Assembly: GCF_030124145.1 (NCBI RefSeq)
Contig: NZ_JASKMS010000032.1
Coordinates: 1 to 64,000 of the forward strand
Reading direction: 5' to 3'
Length of the DNA: 64,000 bases
Source of the DNA: Streptomyces sp. 378
GTDB lineage: Bacteria > Actinomycetota > Actinomycetes > Streptomycetales > Streptomycetaceae
Part shown: positions 26,655 through 35,361 of the stretch, piece by piece
Layout: each line of letters begins with the position of its first letter
Numbering within the stretch: the first letter of the stretch is position 1
Notes under the pieces: generated by a model
What the model was told of the DNA's origin: nothing
Seen by the model: the letters and a program-made list of their open reading frames with translations, nothing else
The model's database searches: none
Position numbers and translations under genes: made by a program

Positions 26655-27368
26655 GTGAGCGAGGCGGTGGTGACGGTGGACTGGCAGCGGTACGCCGAGC
26701 AGATGGCGCTGCTCGCCCGTGATCTGGTCGCGGCGGATTCGGTTCAGGCAACGCTGGACGTGATCGTGACAGCGGCGGTGAGACTGGTCGAGGGGTGTGA
26801 CGCGGCGGGGATCCTGACCGTTTCGAAGGGCCGGTCCGTGACGCTGGCCGTGTGCGGTGACGGGGTCGAGGAGTCGGACCGGCTCCAGGGCGAGCTGGGC
26901 GAGGGGCCGTGCTTCGACGCCGCGCGCCGCGTGGACGGCGAGCGGCTGTTCCGGATCGCCGACATGACCCGGCCGCAGCCGTCCTGGCCGCGGTACAGCC
27001 TGGCGGCCCGCGACCTCGGTATCGGCAGCATGACCGGTGTCCTGCTGTACACCGACCGGCAGGACTTCGGCGCGCTGAACCTCTATTCCTTCCGCCCCGG
27101 GGCGTTCGGGGAGGACACCGAGGCGGCGGGGTGGCTGCTGGCCTCACACGCAGCGGTGGCGCTGGCCACGGCGCGCACCGTCGACCAGCTGGAGAACGCC
27201 ATGGAGACCCGGCACTCCATAGGCGAGGCCATGGGAATCCTGATGGAGCGGCATCAGCTGGGCGAGGACGAGGCCTTCGGCGTGCTGCGGCGCGTCTCCC
27301 AGCAGCACAACCTCAAGTTGCGCGACGTGGCGCGGAGGGTCCGGGACGGCCACCCCGATCCGGCCTGA
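26655..27368 (+). CDS. GAF-ANTAR transcription antitermination regulator
   Basis: Protein of 237 residues. An N-terminal GAF domain (~20-165) is followed by an ANTAR RNA-binding domain (~170-230: LENAMETRHSIGEAMGILMERHQLGEDEAFGVLRRVSQ). ANTAR proteins bind paired hexaloop RNA stems and prevent termination. The GTG at 26655 has a modest GGCGGG upstream. It lies 92 bases behind the PP2C gene on the same strand and ends 22 bases from the convergent second phosphatase. The order phosphatase-ANTAR-phosphatase suggests one sensory module. No target stem-loops were identified in the window. Confidence 0.9.
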   Translation: MSEAVVTVDWQRYAEQMALLARDLVAADSVQATLDVIVTAAVRLVEGCDAAGILTVSKGRSVTLAVCGDGVEESDRLQGELGEGPCFDAARRVDGERLFRIADMTRPQPSWPRYSLAARDLGIGSMTGVLLYTDRQDFGALNLYSFRPGAFGEDTEAAGWLLASHAAVALATARTVDQLENAMETRHSIGEAMGILMERHQLGEDEAFGVLRRVSQQHNLKLRDVARRVRDGHPDPA

Positions 27369-27390
27369 CGGGTCGGGCGGGCCGGCGGCC

Positions 27391-29523
27391 TCACTGCGCT
27401 CCGTCCCGGAGGCGGGAGACGCGCAGGAGGAGCACGGCGATGTCGTCGGTGTGCCGTCCGGTGGGTGTGGTGTGGCGGACGAGCCGGTCGATGAGCCGTT
27501 CCAGATCGTGGCCGTCGGCGCCGTCCAGGTGCCCGGCGAGGTCGGCCGTGGTGCGGGTGGCGTCGGTGCCGGGGAGTTCGACCAGGCCGTCGGTGTAGAG
27601 GGCGAGGGTGGTGCCGGGCAGCAGCGGCACGGTCGTGACCGGGTAGTGGGCGCCGGTGACGATGCCCAGGAGGGGGCCGGGCTCGACGTCGAGGACGCTC
27701 GCCGGGTGCCGGGCGTGGCGCAGCAGCGGCGGCACGTGCCCCGCGCTGACGAAGGAGGCCTGTCGGCCCGCCAGGTCGAGGTGGACGTAGAGGCAGGAGA
27801 CGAGCAGTTCCGAGTCCAGGTCGGCCAGGAGCCGGTTGGTCCGGGCGAGGACGTCGCCGGGTGCGGCGCCGGCGGTGGCGTGGGCGTGGATGGCGGTGCG
27901 GACCTGGCCCATGAGGGCGGCGGCGGCGACGCTGTGGCCTTCCACGTCGCCGATGACGGCGGCCGCGGTCGTGTCGTTCAGGCGCAGGACGTCGAAGAAG
28001 TCCCCGCCGACCTCGGTGCCGTGGCCGGCGGGCAGGTAGCGGGCGGCCACGTCGAGGCCGGGCAGGCGGGGCAGGGCCCGAGGCAGCAGGGCGCGCTGCA
28101 GTTCGTGCACGAGCCGGTGTTTGGTGTCGTAGAGGCGGGCGCGGTCGAGGGCCTGGGCGATGAGGCCGGACAGCGAGGTGAGGACGGCGCGTTCGTCGGC
28201 GGTGAAGGTGTGCGGCCGGGTGTAGGACAGGATGCAGCAGCCGACCGGCCGGCCGGAGATGATCAGGGGGAGGAACGCCCAGGCCTCCTTGCCGCTGATC
28301 TGGGGTGCTCGGGGGTAGCTGGCGGCCAGTTCGGCGGGGTGGGCGAAGAAGGCCGGGGTGCCGTCGGCGAGGACCTGGCCGGCGGGGGTGAGGTCGGTGT
28401 CCAGGGCCAGGGCGTCGAGCCGCTCCATGACGTCGGCCGGGTAGCCGTGGTAGCCGGTGATCTTCAGCCGGCCGGCCTCGACGCCGGACAGGACGAGACC
28501 CTGGGCGCCGAAGGCGGGCAGGATCTGGTGGGCGATCAGCGCGACGAGGTCGCTCACGGTCACCGTCTCGGTGAGCGCGGCCGCGAGGTGCACGAGTTGG
28601 TAGAGGCGTCCCGTCGGCGCCGCGACGGCCGGGCGCGCCGGGGCCGGCGGGGAGTCCTGGCTCTGCCGGGTGCTCGCGACCACGCGCACACTGATGCCGC
28701 TGGTGTCGGGGTAGAGCTGGAAGGTCAGCGGCTGGTCCGGCGGTCGCAGCGCGGTGAAGGACACGGGGGCGCGGCTGACGAGCGCCGTGCGGTAGTGGTC
28801 CTCGTAGACGGGGTCGTCGAGCCAGGGCAGGGAGTGCCAGGGCCGGGTTCCGAGGAGCCGGTCGGCGCCGCGGCCGAGCAGACGGGCCGCGGTGGCGGTG
28901 ACGAAGGTGATGCGGCCCTCCAGGTCGAGGGCCAGAGCGCCTTCGGGGAGGCGTTCGAGGTAGTCGGCGGCGGCCAGGCCGGTCTGCGCGGGGTGGCGTG
29001 AGGCCTCGACGGGGACGACGCGCGGCACCTCGGGCAGGTGCGGCGACCGGGTGGCGTCGTCCAGCAGGCGGGCGATGCGGCGGGCGCTGGAGGTGAGGTG
29101 TCCGTGTTCGCGGGGTGTGATCCTGCGGGGACGCCCGGCGGGCCACATCAGCACCAGGCCGCCCCAGGAACGCCGAACCCCGGTCAGCGGGACGGCGGCC
29201 AGGGCGAACGGGTAGGGCAGGACGGCGGCGGCCCGGGGATAGCGGCGGGCCATCTCCTCCTGGCCGGTGACGCTGACCACGGCGTCGTCATGGATGGCGT
29301 CGGTGACCGGGACGGGTGCGGTCAGGGGCAGCCGCTGCCACGGGACGGTGAAGGCCTCCGGGAGACCGCACTGGGCCACCAGGCGCAGCACCGGCTCCGC
29401 CTCCTCGATCAGATAGAGGCCGCCGAACGAGGCGCCGGTACCGCGCACGGTGTCGGCCAGGGCCGCTCCCAGTGCGTCGTCCAGCGATCCGGCGCCTCCG
29501 GCTTGCTCGTCGCTCCCGGGCAT
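27391..29523 (-). CDS. GAF/PAS sensor with C-terminal SpoIIE-type PP2C phosphatase (second copy)
   Basis: Protein of 710 residues. Order: GAF-like (~20-150), PAS (~190-285, LPEGALALDLEGRITFVTATA), GAF (~300-465) and SpoIIE phosphatase (~480-705) with GGDFFDV, IGDVEGHS, LYTDGLVE and TDDIAVLLL. The shared GAF-SpoIIE core with the protein at 23995 (for example GRLYQLVHLAAALTETVTV) points to duplication, but it lacks one N-terminal PAS. ATG 29523 follows GGGAGGA. It probably acts on an STAS-domain anti-anti-sigma factor encoded elsewhere. Confidence 0.92.
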   Translation of the reverse strand: MPGSDEQAGGAGSLDDALGAALADTVRGTGASFGGLYLIEEAEPVLRLVAQCGLPEAFTVPWQRLPLTAPVPVTDAIHDDAVVSVTGQEEMARRYPRAAAVLPYPFALAAVPLTGVRRSWGGLVLMWPAGRPRRITPREHGHLTSSARRIARLLDDATRSPHLPEVPRVVPVEASRHPAQTGLAAADYLERLPEGALALDLEGRITFVTATAARLLGRGADRLLGTRPWHSLPWLDDPVYEDHYRTALVSRAPVSFTALRPPDQPLTFQLYPDTSGISVRVVASTRQSQDSPPAPARPAVAAPTGRLYQLVHLAAALTETVTVSDLVALIAHQILPAFGAQGLVLSGVEAGRLKITGYHGYPADVMERLDALALDTDLTPAGQVLADGTPAFFAHPAELAASYPRAPQISGKEAWAFLPLIISGRPVGCCILSYTRPHTFTADERAVLTSLSGLIAQALDRARLYDTKHRLVHELQRALLPRALPRLPGLDVAARYLPAGHGTEVGGDFFDVLRLNDTTAAAVIGDVEGHSVAAAALMGQVRTAIHAHATAGAAPGDVLARTNRLLADLDSELLVSCLYVHLDLAGRQASFVSAGHVPPLLRHARHPASVLDVEPGPLLGIVTGAHYPVTTVPLLPGTTLALYTDGLVELPGTDATRTTADLAGHLDGADGHDLERLIDRLVRHTTPTGRHTDDIAVLLLRVSRLRDGAQ

Positions 29524-29726
29524 GGTGTCCTCCCGCTCCTACCCGGACGCTACGCCTGGCGAGGCCCGCGGGCACGTCGTCGGCACGGGTGCCCGCCTTC
29601 GACACCGAGGAGGTGCGGGCCGGGGGCGCTGCCGGGGACAGTGATCCGGTCGTTTCGCACGGGCGGCTGTGCGTGCGGGCGGCCGCTGCGAGAATCGGGA
29701 GCCCTGGACGGCATCGGGAGGCCGAC

Positions 29727-30479
29727 TTGCTGACGTTGACATCGCAGGACCCACCGGCCGTGGCCGTCACGGAGGCGATCCGGACGGGGGACCTGCCCGG
29801 GCTGAGGCGGCTGCTCGCCGGCCACCCCGGTCTCGCCGCCGCACGCGTCACCGAGCACGGTGAGGACGGCACCGGCACGCGCAGTCTGCTGCACATCGCG
29901 ACCGACTGGCCCGGTCACTTCCCCCACGGTCCCGAAGTGATCGCGATCCTGGTCGCCGCCGGGGCCGATCCCGACGCCCGCTTCGGCGGAGCGCACGCGG
30001 AGACGCCCCTGCACTGGGCCGCGAGCAGCAACGACGTGCCCGCCCTGGACGCGCTCGTCGCGGCCGGGGCCGACATCGAAGCGCCCGGGGCGGTCATCGG
30101 CGGTGGCACCCCGCTCGCCGACGCCCGGGGGTTCGGCCAGTGGCGCGCGGCGCACCGGCTCGTCGAGCACGGTGCCCACGTCACCCTCCAGGACGCCGCC
30201 ACGCTCGGCCTGCTCGACCGGGTGCGGGCGTACGTCGAGGCGGACGAGCCGCCCTCGGCGGAAGAGATCACCGGCGCGTTCTGGGGCGCCTGCCACGGCG
30301 GGCACCTGCCCACCGCGCGATACCTCCACGAACGCGGCGCCGACCCCCACTGGCGCGGCTACGACGGCATGACCCCGCTCGACATCGCCCGCGCCCAGGA
30401 CGCCGACGACGTCGTGCGGTGGCTGCACACCCTGGACGGGCGGGGCCTAGAGCCGGGCGGGGCGGCTCACAGGCAGTAG
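29727..30479 (+). CDS. Ankyrin-repeat protein
   Basis: Protein of 250 residues with about four to five ankyrin repeats: AIRTGDLPGLRRLLAGHPGL, VIAILVAAGADPDARFGG, TPLHWAASSNDVPALDALV and GMTPLDIARAQDADDVVRW. No enzyme motif or signal; a cytoplasmic protein-interaction role is likely. TTG 29727 is used because GGGAGG precedes it by five bases; a second TTG lies three codons later. Its 3' end overlaps the convergent 60-residue gene by 13 bases. It is divergent from the phosphatase gene. Confidence 0.85.
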   Translation: MLTLTSQDPPAVAVTEAIRTGDLPGLRRLLAGHPGLAAARVTEHGEDGTGTRSLLHIATDWPGHFPHGPEVIAILVAAGADPDARFGGAHAETPLHWAASSNDVPALDALVAAGADIEAPGAVIGGGTPLADARGFGQWRAAHRLVEHGAHVTLQDAATLGLLDRVRAYVEADEPPSAEEITGAFWGACHGGHLPTARYLHERGADPHWRGYDGMTPLDIARAQDADDVVRWLHTLDGRGLEPGGAAHRQ

Positions 30480-30649
30480 CGCACGAGCCATTCGTCCTGG
30501 TTGTACGCGGTGCGCGCCGGGTCGGGCACACTGGACGCCCGCTCCTCCACCATGTCCTCCACGCGCACCGGTTCCGGGAGTGCCCCGAAACGGGCCCGGC
30601 GGACGGCTGTCTCCGCCTCGCTCCCCTGCTGCGACGTCGCCTCGTCCAC
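30467..30649 (-). CDS. Conserved 60-residue hypothetical protein
   Basis: Reads MDEATSQQGSEAETAVRRARF... and ends RTAYNQDEWLVRYCL. Acidic, soluble, without membrane helix or metal motif apart from one Cys next to the C-terminus. GTG 30649 is preceded by AAGGGAA. The start, size and compact composition look like the small conserved proteins of streptomycetes; the function is unknown. It overlaps the tail of the ankyrin gene in convergent orientation. Confidence 0.7.
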   Translation of the reverse strand: MDEATSQQGSEAETAVRRARFGALPEPVRVEDMVEERASSVPDPARTAYNQDEWLVRYCL

Positions 30650-30726
30650 GGCGGTTCCCTTCTCCGGCTGGTCGGATCGACCCTTCGGCCCTTGCTGGGC
30701 AAAGAGTTGACGTGTGAGAAGGGTTC

Positions 30727-31128
30727 ATGGTTCCCGTGGCGGCGCTCAGCCGGAGAAGTGGCGCCGCCACCGGTGCCGGGCGAGGGCGGCCGGCCGGTCC
30801 CAGTGAGCGGACGGCCGTCGCCCAGGGCGGTGTGGCGCTCGATGTCGCGGACACCGCGCATGCCGCTCCACAGGACGACGAACGTGACCGGGTGTACCTC
30901 GACCCGGCGGTCCGGCAGGGGAAAGCGGACGGGCTGGGGGTGCTGGGCCGGTTCGCCTCCTGCGACGCCATCGTCATGCACGGCGACGGCGGCGACCTGA
31001 ACCCGCCACTGGACTGGAACGTCCACGGCGACAACCACCACATCGGCCGACGACCGCGGCGCGGGCGGGAATTGGTCCACCGAGCAGCCAGGACATTGGA
31101 CTCCTTCCCGGGCCGCCCGGCTGCCTAG
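30727..31128 (+). CDS. Unrecognised ORF, possible gene
   Basis: An open frame of 133 codons. Between about 30841 and 31060 the base bias by codon position is that of Streptomyces coding DNA in this frame and less so on the opposite strand, but the first 40 codons are weaker. The predicted product (…DRVYLDPAVRQGKADGLG…, DGGDLNPPLDWNVHGDNHH) matches no family I know. AAGGG lies close to the ATG. It ends 10 bases before the EamA gene. It could be a degraded gene. A divergent regulator would be expected here, but none can be read. Confidence 0.3.
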   Translation: MVPVAALSRRSGAATGAGRGRPAGPSERTAVAQGGVALDVADTAHAAPQDDERDRVYLDPAVRQGKADGLGVLGRFASCDAIVMHGDGGDLNPPLDWNVHGDNHHIGRRPRRGRELVHRAARTLDSFPGRPAA

Positions 31129-31138
31129 CGTCATCCGC
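31126..31138 (+). promoter_or_regulatory. -10 element for a leaderless EamA transcript
   Basis: TAGCGT (31126-31131) ends seven bases before the ATG at 31139, and no RBS lies between, the spacing expected when transcription starts at the start codon. No good -35 match at 17-18 bases. The same hexamer is placed similarly before the leader ORF at 35233. Confidence 0.4.
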
Positions 31139-32101
31139 ATGAACGCCACGACCACGCGCGGCGCCCTGCTCGCCGCGCTCGCCTGCGTCCTCGTCGGAGG
31201 ATCCTTCACCGCCAACAGCGTGCTGGGCGACTACCCGTACGCGGGCGGCCAGTTCCTGCGTTACGGACTGGCCTGCCTGCTGCTGGTCCCGGTGGCGGGG
31301 AAGGGCGCCGTCGGCCGGCTGCGCGCACTCACACCGCGCCAGTGGGGGCGTCTCGCCCTGCTCGCGGCGGTCGGCATGGTCGGTTTCAACCTGGCCGTCA
31401 TCGCCGCGGAGCGCACGGCGGAACCGGCGGTTCCCGGCGTGTTCGTGGGCTGCGCGCCGGTGGCGGTCGCCGTGCTCGTGCCCCTCCTGGACGGGCGCAG
31501 GCCCAGGCGGACGGTGCTGTACGGGGCGTCGCTCGTGGCCGTCGGCGCCTTCACGGTCCAGGGGTGGGGGCGCACGGACGGGGCGGGTATCGCCTTCTCC
31601 GTGTGCGCCCTTGCGGGGGAGGTCGGGTTCGCCGTGCTCGCCGTGCCCGTGCTGCGGCCGCTCGGGCCCCGGCTGCTGTCCGCCACGGTGTGCGCGGTCG
31701 CCGCGGTGGAGTCGGCGGCGACAGGGCTGTGGGTCGACGGGGGCTCCTGGCTGCGGCGGCCGGACGGTGTCGAGACGGCCGCGCTGCTGTGGCAGGCGGT
31801 GGTGGTCACCGTGGTCGGCTTCGTGTGCTGGTACATGGGCATGCAGCGGATCGGCGCGGAACGCGCCACCCTGTTCTCCGGCCTCATCCCGGTCGCGGCG
31901 GCCGGCACCGCACCGCTCGTCGGCACGGGTTCCTACGGTCTCGCGCAGGCGGTGGGCAGCGCGCTGGTGGGGCTCGGAGTGGCGCTCGGGTCGGGAGCGT
32001 TGCGCCGGGTGGGGCGTGAGCACCGGTCACGTGGTCGGGCCTTTCGGGGGAACGGCCGCCGGGAACCCCGGGCAGTCCGCGTGCCTGGAACGCCGGAGTG
32101 A
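31139..32101 (+). CDS. EamA/DMT-superfamily transporter
   Basis: Protein of 320 residues with ten hydrophobic segments forming two EamA halves (for example GALLAALACVLVGGSFTANS, LALLAAVGMVGFNLAVIAA, VVVTVVGFVCWYMGMQRI). The last 40 residues are hydrophilic and Arg-rich. DMT carriers export amino acids, nucleosides or other metabolites; the substrate cannot be read. The transcript may be leaderless, because no RBS precedes the ATG. Confidence 0.88.
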   Translation: MNATTTRGALLAALACVLVGGSFTANSVLGDYPYAGGQFLRYGLACLLLVPVAGKGAVGRLRALTPRQWGRLALLAAVGMVGFNLAVIAAERTAEPAVPGVFVGCAPVAVAVLVPLLDGRRPRRTVLYGASLVAVGAFTVQGWGRTDGAGIAFSVCALAGEVGFAVLAVPVLRPLGPRLLSATVCAVAAVESAATGLWVDGGSWLRRPDGVETAALLWQAVVVTVVGFVCWYMGMQRIGAERATLFSGLIPVAAAGTAPLVGTGSYGLAQAVGSALVGLGVALGSGALRRVGREHRSRGRAFRGNGRREPRAVRVPGTPE

Positions 32102-32160
32102 TCCCGCGCGCATCTAATGGACGGCACCGTACGCCCCGGCCGACCCAGGAGACGACGCCC

Positions 32161-34422
32161 ATGTCGCACACCCGCACCGGTGAAGGGGCCCGGAAGACCG
32201 CGCGCGGGAGTGTGCTGCGGCGGCTGGGCGAGTGGTGTGCGCGTCACTTCGGGATCGTCATCGGCGCCTGGCTCGTGGCGCTGCTGGCGCTCCAGGTCGT
32301 CAACCACGTCGCCGGCGGGACGTACTCCGACGACTTCTCCCTGCCCCAGGCCCAGTCACAGAAGGGCCTGGACGTGCTGAAGCGGCACGACCCTCAGGCC
32401 GGGGGCTACAGCAGCCAGATCGTGCTGCACGACGACCAGCAGGCCCTGACCGCGCTGAGCTCCCAGATGTCCACCACGGTCGCCGACCTGGAGAAGCTGC
32501 CGCACGTCCTGTCGGCGCAGAACCCGCTGTCCGCTCAAGGGTCGTCCTCGGGACAGTCTCAGCAGCAGAACGTCGGACCGCTGTCGGACGACAAGAAGAC
32601 GGCCTACATCACCGTCCGCTTCGACCAGCAGCCCTCGACACTCGGCGACGGCTACCTCGACGGGGTCGACGACGCCGTGCAGCCACTGCGGTCGGCCGGG
32701 GCGCAGGTCGAGTACGGCGGACCGCTCGGCGAACTCGCCCGGCCGGAGGCCGACGACCGGATCAGCGAACTGATCGGTTTCAGCGTGGCCGTCGTGGTGC
32801 TGCTGGTCGGGTTCGGGAGCGTCATCGCCGCCGGTGTCCCCCTTCTCACCGCGCTGATCAGCGTCGTGGGCGGTCTCGCCCTCCTCGGGCTGCTGGCCGT
32901 CGCGTTCACCTTCGCGACGGTCTCACCCACCCTCGCCACGATGATCGGGCTCGGAGTCGGCATCGACTACGCCCTGTTTCTGATCACCCGTCACCGGCAG
33001 AACCTCATCGACGGCATGGATCCGGTGCGCGCCGCCGGCCAGGCCGCCGGTAGCAGCGGCCACGCCGTCCTCGTCTCCGGCTGCACGGTGATCATCGCGC
33101 TCGCGGGCCTGTCCGCGTCCGGGGTCTCCTTCATCGCCCTGCTCGGGCTCGCCGCCGCCGTCACCGTCGTCTCGGCCGTCGTCGGCGCGCTCACCCTCGT
33201 GCCCGCGCTGCTCGGTCTTCTCGGGCGGCACATCGACCGCTACACGGTGCGACGTCCCGTCGCCGAGACCGGCACCGAGGAGGGCGAGACGCCGCAGGGC
33301 ACCTGGCACCGGTACGCGCAGCGGGTGGAGCGCAGACCCCTGTGGTTCCTGACGGCGGGTGTCGCCGTGGTCGTGGTGCTCGCGATCCCCGTGTTCTCCC
33401 TCCAGCTCGGCCACATCGGCGACGGCGCCGACCCGACCTCGTTCACCGACCGGCGGGCCTACGACCTGATGACCGACGCGTTCGGGCCCGGCTCCAACGG
33501 ACCCCTCACCGTCGTCATCGACCAGACGGACGTGCCCGCCTCGCAGCGCTCCGGCCTGGCCTCGAAGGCCCAGCAGACCCTCGGCTCGGTCCCGGGCGCC
33601 GCCGTCGTCACCCCCCTGACGCCCACGCAGGACGGTGACGTCCTCGTCGGCACCGTCTACTCGACCCGGTCGCCGCAGAGCGCCACCACCACCGACCTGG
33701 CCAACCGGTTGGTCGACGACACGCTGCCGGCCGCGGTCCAGGGCACCGATGCCAAGGGCTACGTCACCGGTACGACGGCGGCCCAGGTCGACTTCCGCGA
33801 CATCGTCGCCTCCCGGCTGCCCCTGATCATCCTCGTCGTGGTCGCACTGGCCTTCCTGATCATCCTGGCCGTGTTCCGGGGACTGCTCGTCGCCGTCAAG
33901 GCGGCCGTCCTGAACGTCCTGTCGATCGCCGCCTCGTACGGCGTGGTCGTGGCCGTGTTCCAGTGGGGCTGGGGCGGCCCCGCACTCGGCGTCAACGGCA
34001 CCGTGCCCATCGAGAGCTATGTGCCGATGATGATGTTCGCCATCATCTTCGGCCTCAGCATGGACTACGAGATCTTCCTGCTCTCCCGCGTCCACGAGGC
34101 GTGGCAGCGCACCGGGGACGCGAAGGCCTCCGTGGCCCACGCCCTGGAGATCACGGCCCGCGTCATCACCTGTGCCGCACTGATCATGGTGAGCGTGTTC
34201 GCGGCGTTCATCGTCAGCGACAACATCGTGGTGAAGATGCTCGGGCTGGGGCTGGCCGTCAGCGTGCTCATCGACGCGACCGTCGTACGGCTGCTCATGG
34301 TGCCGGCGGTGATGACGCTGCTCGGGCGGCACGCCTGGTGGACGCCGCGCTGGCTGGACCGGGTGCTGCCGCACATCGACGCCGAGGGCACGACGCGGGC
34401 TCGAGCGCACCCGGCGCCCTAG
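32161..34422 (+). CDS. MMPL family RND-type membrane transporter
   Basis: Protein of 753 residues. A membrane helix near residue 35 is followed by a large extracytoplasmic loop, a five-helix MMPL block (~200-370, with GLGVGIDYALFLITRHR), a second helix and loop (~400-550) and a second block (~560-720, with GLSMDYEIFLLSRVHEAW). The paired GxxxDY motifs carry the proton-relay Asp. It likely exports lipids or hydrophobic compounds using the proton gradient. ATG 32161 has CAGGAGA upstream; the frame open to 32098 has no RBS. It ends five bases from the convergent TauE-like gene, with no visible terminator. Confidence 0.93.
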   Translation: MSHTRTGEGARKTARGSVLRRLGEWCARHFGIVIGAWLVALLALQVVNHVAGGTYSDDFSLPQAQSQKGLDVLKRHDPQAGGYSSQIVLHDDQQALTALSSQMSTTVADLEKLPHVLSAQNPLSAQGSSSGQSQQQNVGPLSDDKKTAYITVRFDQQPSTLGDGYLDGVDDAVQPLRSAGAQVEYGGPLGELARPEADDRISELIGFSVAVVVLLVGFGSVIAAGVPLLTALISVVGGLALLGLLAVAFTFATVSPTLATMIGLGVGIDYALFLITRHRQNLIDGMDPVRAAGQAAGSSGHAVLVSGCTVIIALAGLSASGVSFIALLGLAAAVTVVSAVVGALTLVPALLGLLGRHIDRYTVRRPVAETGTEEGETPQGTWHRYAQRVERRPLWFLTAGVAVVVVLAIPVFSLQLGHIGDGADPTSFTDRRAYDLMTDAFGPGSNGPLTVVIDQTDVPASQRSGLASKAQQTLGSVPGAAVVTPLTPTQDGDVLVGTVYSTRSPQSATTTDLANRLVDDTLPAAVQGTDAKGYVTGTTAAQVDFRDIVASRLPLIILVVVALAFLIILAVFRGLLVAVKAAVLNVLSIAASYGVVVAVFQWGWGGPALGVNGTVPIESYVPMMMFAIIFGLSMDYEIFLLSRVHEAWQRTGDAKASVAHALEITARVITCAALIMVSVFAAFIVSDNIVVKMLGLGLAVSVLIDATVVRLLMVPAVMTLLGRHAWWTPRWLDRVLPHIDAEGTTRARAHPAP

Positions 34423-34427
34423 GGATG

Positions 34428-35192
34428 TCAGCGCAGGACCAGGTGGACGAGGGCGACGGTGCCGACCGACACGATCAGGGTGCGCAGGACGGCGGGACTG
34501 AAGCGGCGGCCCGTTCTGGCCCCGACCAGGCCGCCCAGCGCTGAGCCGGCGGCGATGAGCACGACCGCCGTCCAGTCGAAGTCGGCGAAGAACACGAACA
34601 GCAGGGCGGCGACGGTGTTGACGACGGCCGCCAGCACGTTCTTGACCGCGTTGAGCCGCTGCAGCGTCTCGTCGAGCAGCATGCCCATCAGGGAGACGTA
34701 GATGATGCCCTGCGCGGCGGAGAAGTAGCCGCCGTAGACGCTGGCCAGCGTCAGGCCGGTGAAGAGCAGCGGGCCGCCGTCACGGCGGACGGGCCCGCCG
34801 GACTCGCGTCGGCGGCGCACCCGCTTCGCGATCCAGGGCTGGCAGGCGACCAGGACGAGGGCGAGCCCCACCAGGACCGGCACGATCCGCTCGAACGCCG
34901 ACGCGGGAAGGGTCAGCAACAACACGGCACCCGCGAGGCCGCCCAGCACCGCTCCGATACCCAGCAGGAGGACGCGCCGACCCTGGCCGCGCAGTTCCTC
35001 GCGGTAGCCCACGGCCGCGGTGATGGAGCCGGGAACCAGGCCCAGCCCGTTGGACACCGTGGCGGTGACCGGAGGCAGTCCGGCGGCCAGCAGGACCGGA
35101 AAGGTGATCAGCGTTCCCGAGCCGACGACGGCGTTGACGGCCCCGGCACCGGTGCCGGCGGCGAGCACGGCGGCCATCTCCCACGGCGTCAC
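34428..35192 (-). CDS. TauE/SafE family membrane permease (sulfite exporter-like)
   Basis: Protein of 254 residues with about eight hydrophobic segments and the family hallmark NAVVGSGTLITFPVLLAAGLPP near the N-terminus, repeated more weakly in the second half (NAVKNVLAAVVNTVAALLF). Members export or import sulfite, sulfoacetate or related organosulfur anions. GTG 35192 is chosen because TGGAG lies upstream and because it overlaps the stop of a 14-codon leader ORF (GTGA); the open frame to ATG 35255 would include the promoter. Confidence 0.82.
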   Translation of the reverse strand: MTPWEMAAVLAAGTGAGAVNAVVGSGTLITFPVLLAAGLPPVTATVSNGLGLVPGSITAAVGYREELRGQGRRVLLLGIGAVLGGLAGAVLLLTLPASAFERIVPVLVGLALVLVACQPWIAKRVRRRRESGGPVRRDGGPLLFTGLTLASVYGGYFSAAQGIIYVSLMGMLLDETLQRLNAVKNVLAAVVNTVAALLFVFFADFDWTAVVLIAAGSALGGLVGARTGRRFSPAVLRTLIVSVGTVALVHLVLR

Positions 35193-35233
35193 GCTGCCGC
35201 TCCACCACGTATGCCGTTGCGCGTGAGGTTCAT
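35189..35233 (-). CDS. 14-codon leader ORF upstream of the TauE-like gene
   Basis: ATG 35233 starts MNLTRNGIRGGAAA and stops at TGA 35191-35189, which overlaps the GTG start of the permease gene as GTGA. TAGCGT (35245-35240) ends six bases before this ATG, fitting a leaderless transcript. Ribosomes finishing the leader could re-initiate at the GTG. No Cys-rich attenuation pattern is present, so a sulfur-sensing role is not supported by composition. Confidence 0.4.
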   Translation of the reverse strand: MNLTRNGIRGGAAA

Positions 35234-35305
35234 GTGGCCACGCTAGAGGGCGCATCCTTCGGCCGGGATCGAAGGGTGCCGGTCCTGACCTCGGCCGGGC
35301 GCACG

Positions 35306-35343
35306 GAACGGCGGCGGGATCCGGTGGGATCCCGCCGCCGTTC
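35306..35343. terminator. Terminator of the DUF1996 gene
   Basis: Perfect 17-bp inverted repeat GAACGGCGGCGGGATCC (35306-35322) and its complement (35327-35343), loop GGTG, 18 bases past the stop of the minus-strand gene at 35362. It also closes the region upstream of the permease leader. Confidence 0.88.
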
Positions 35344-35361
35344 GTGGGTCGTGCCCGGGCA

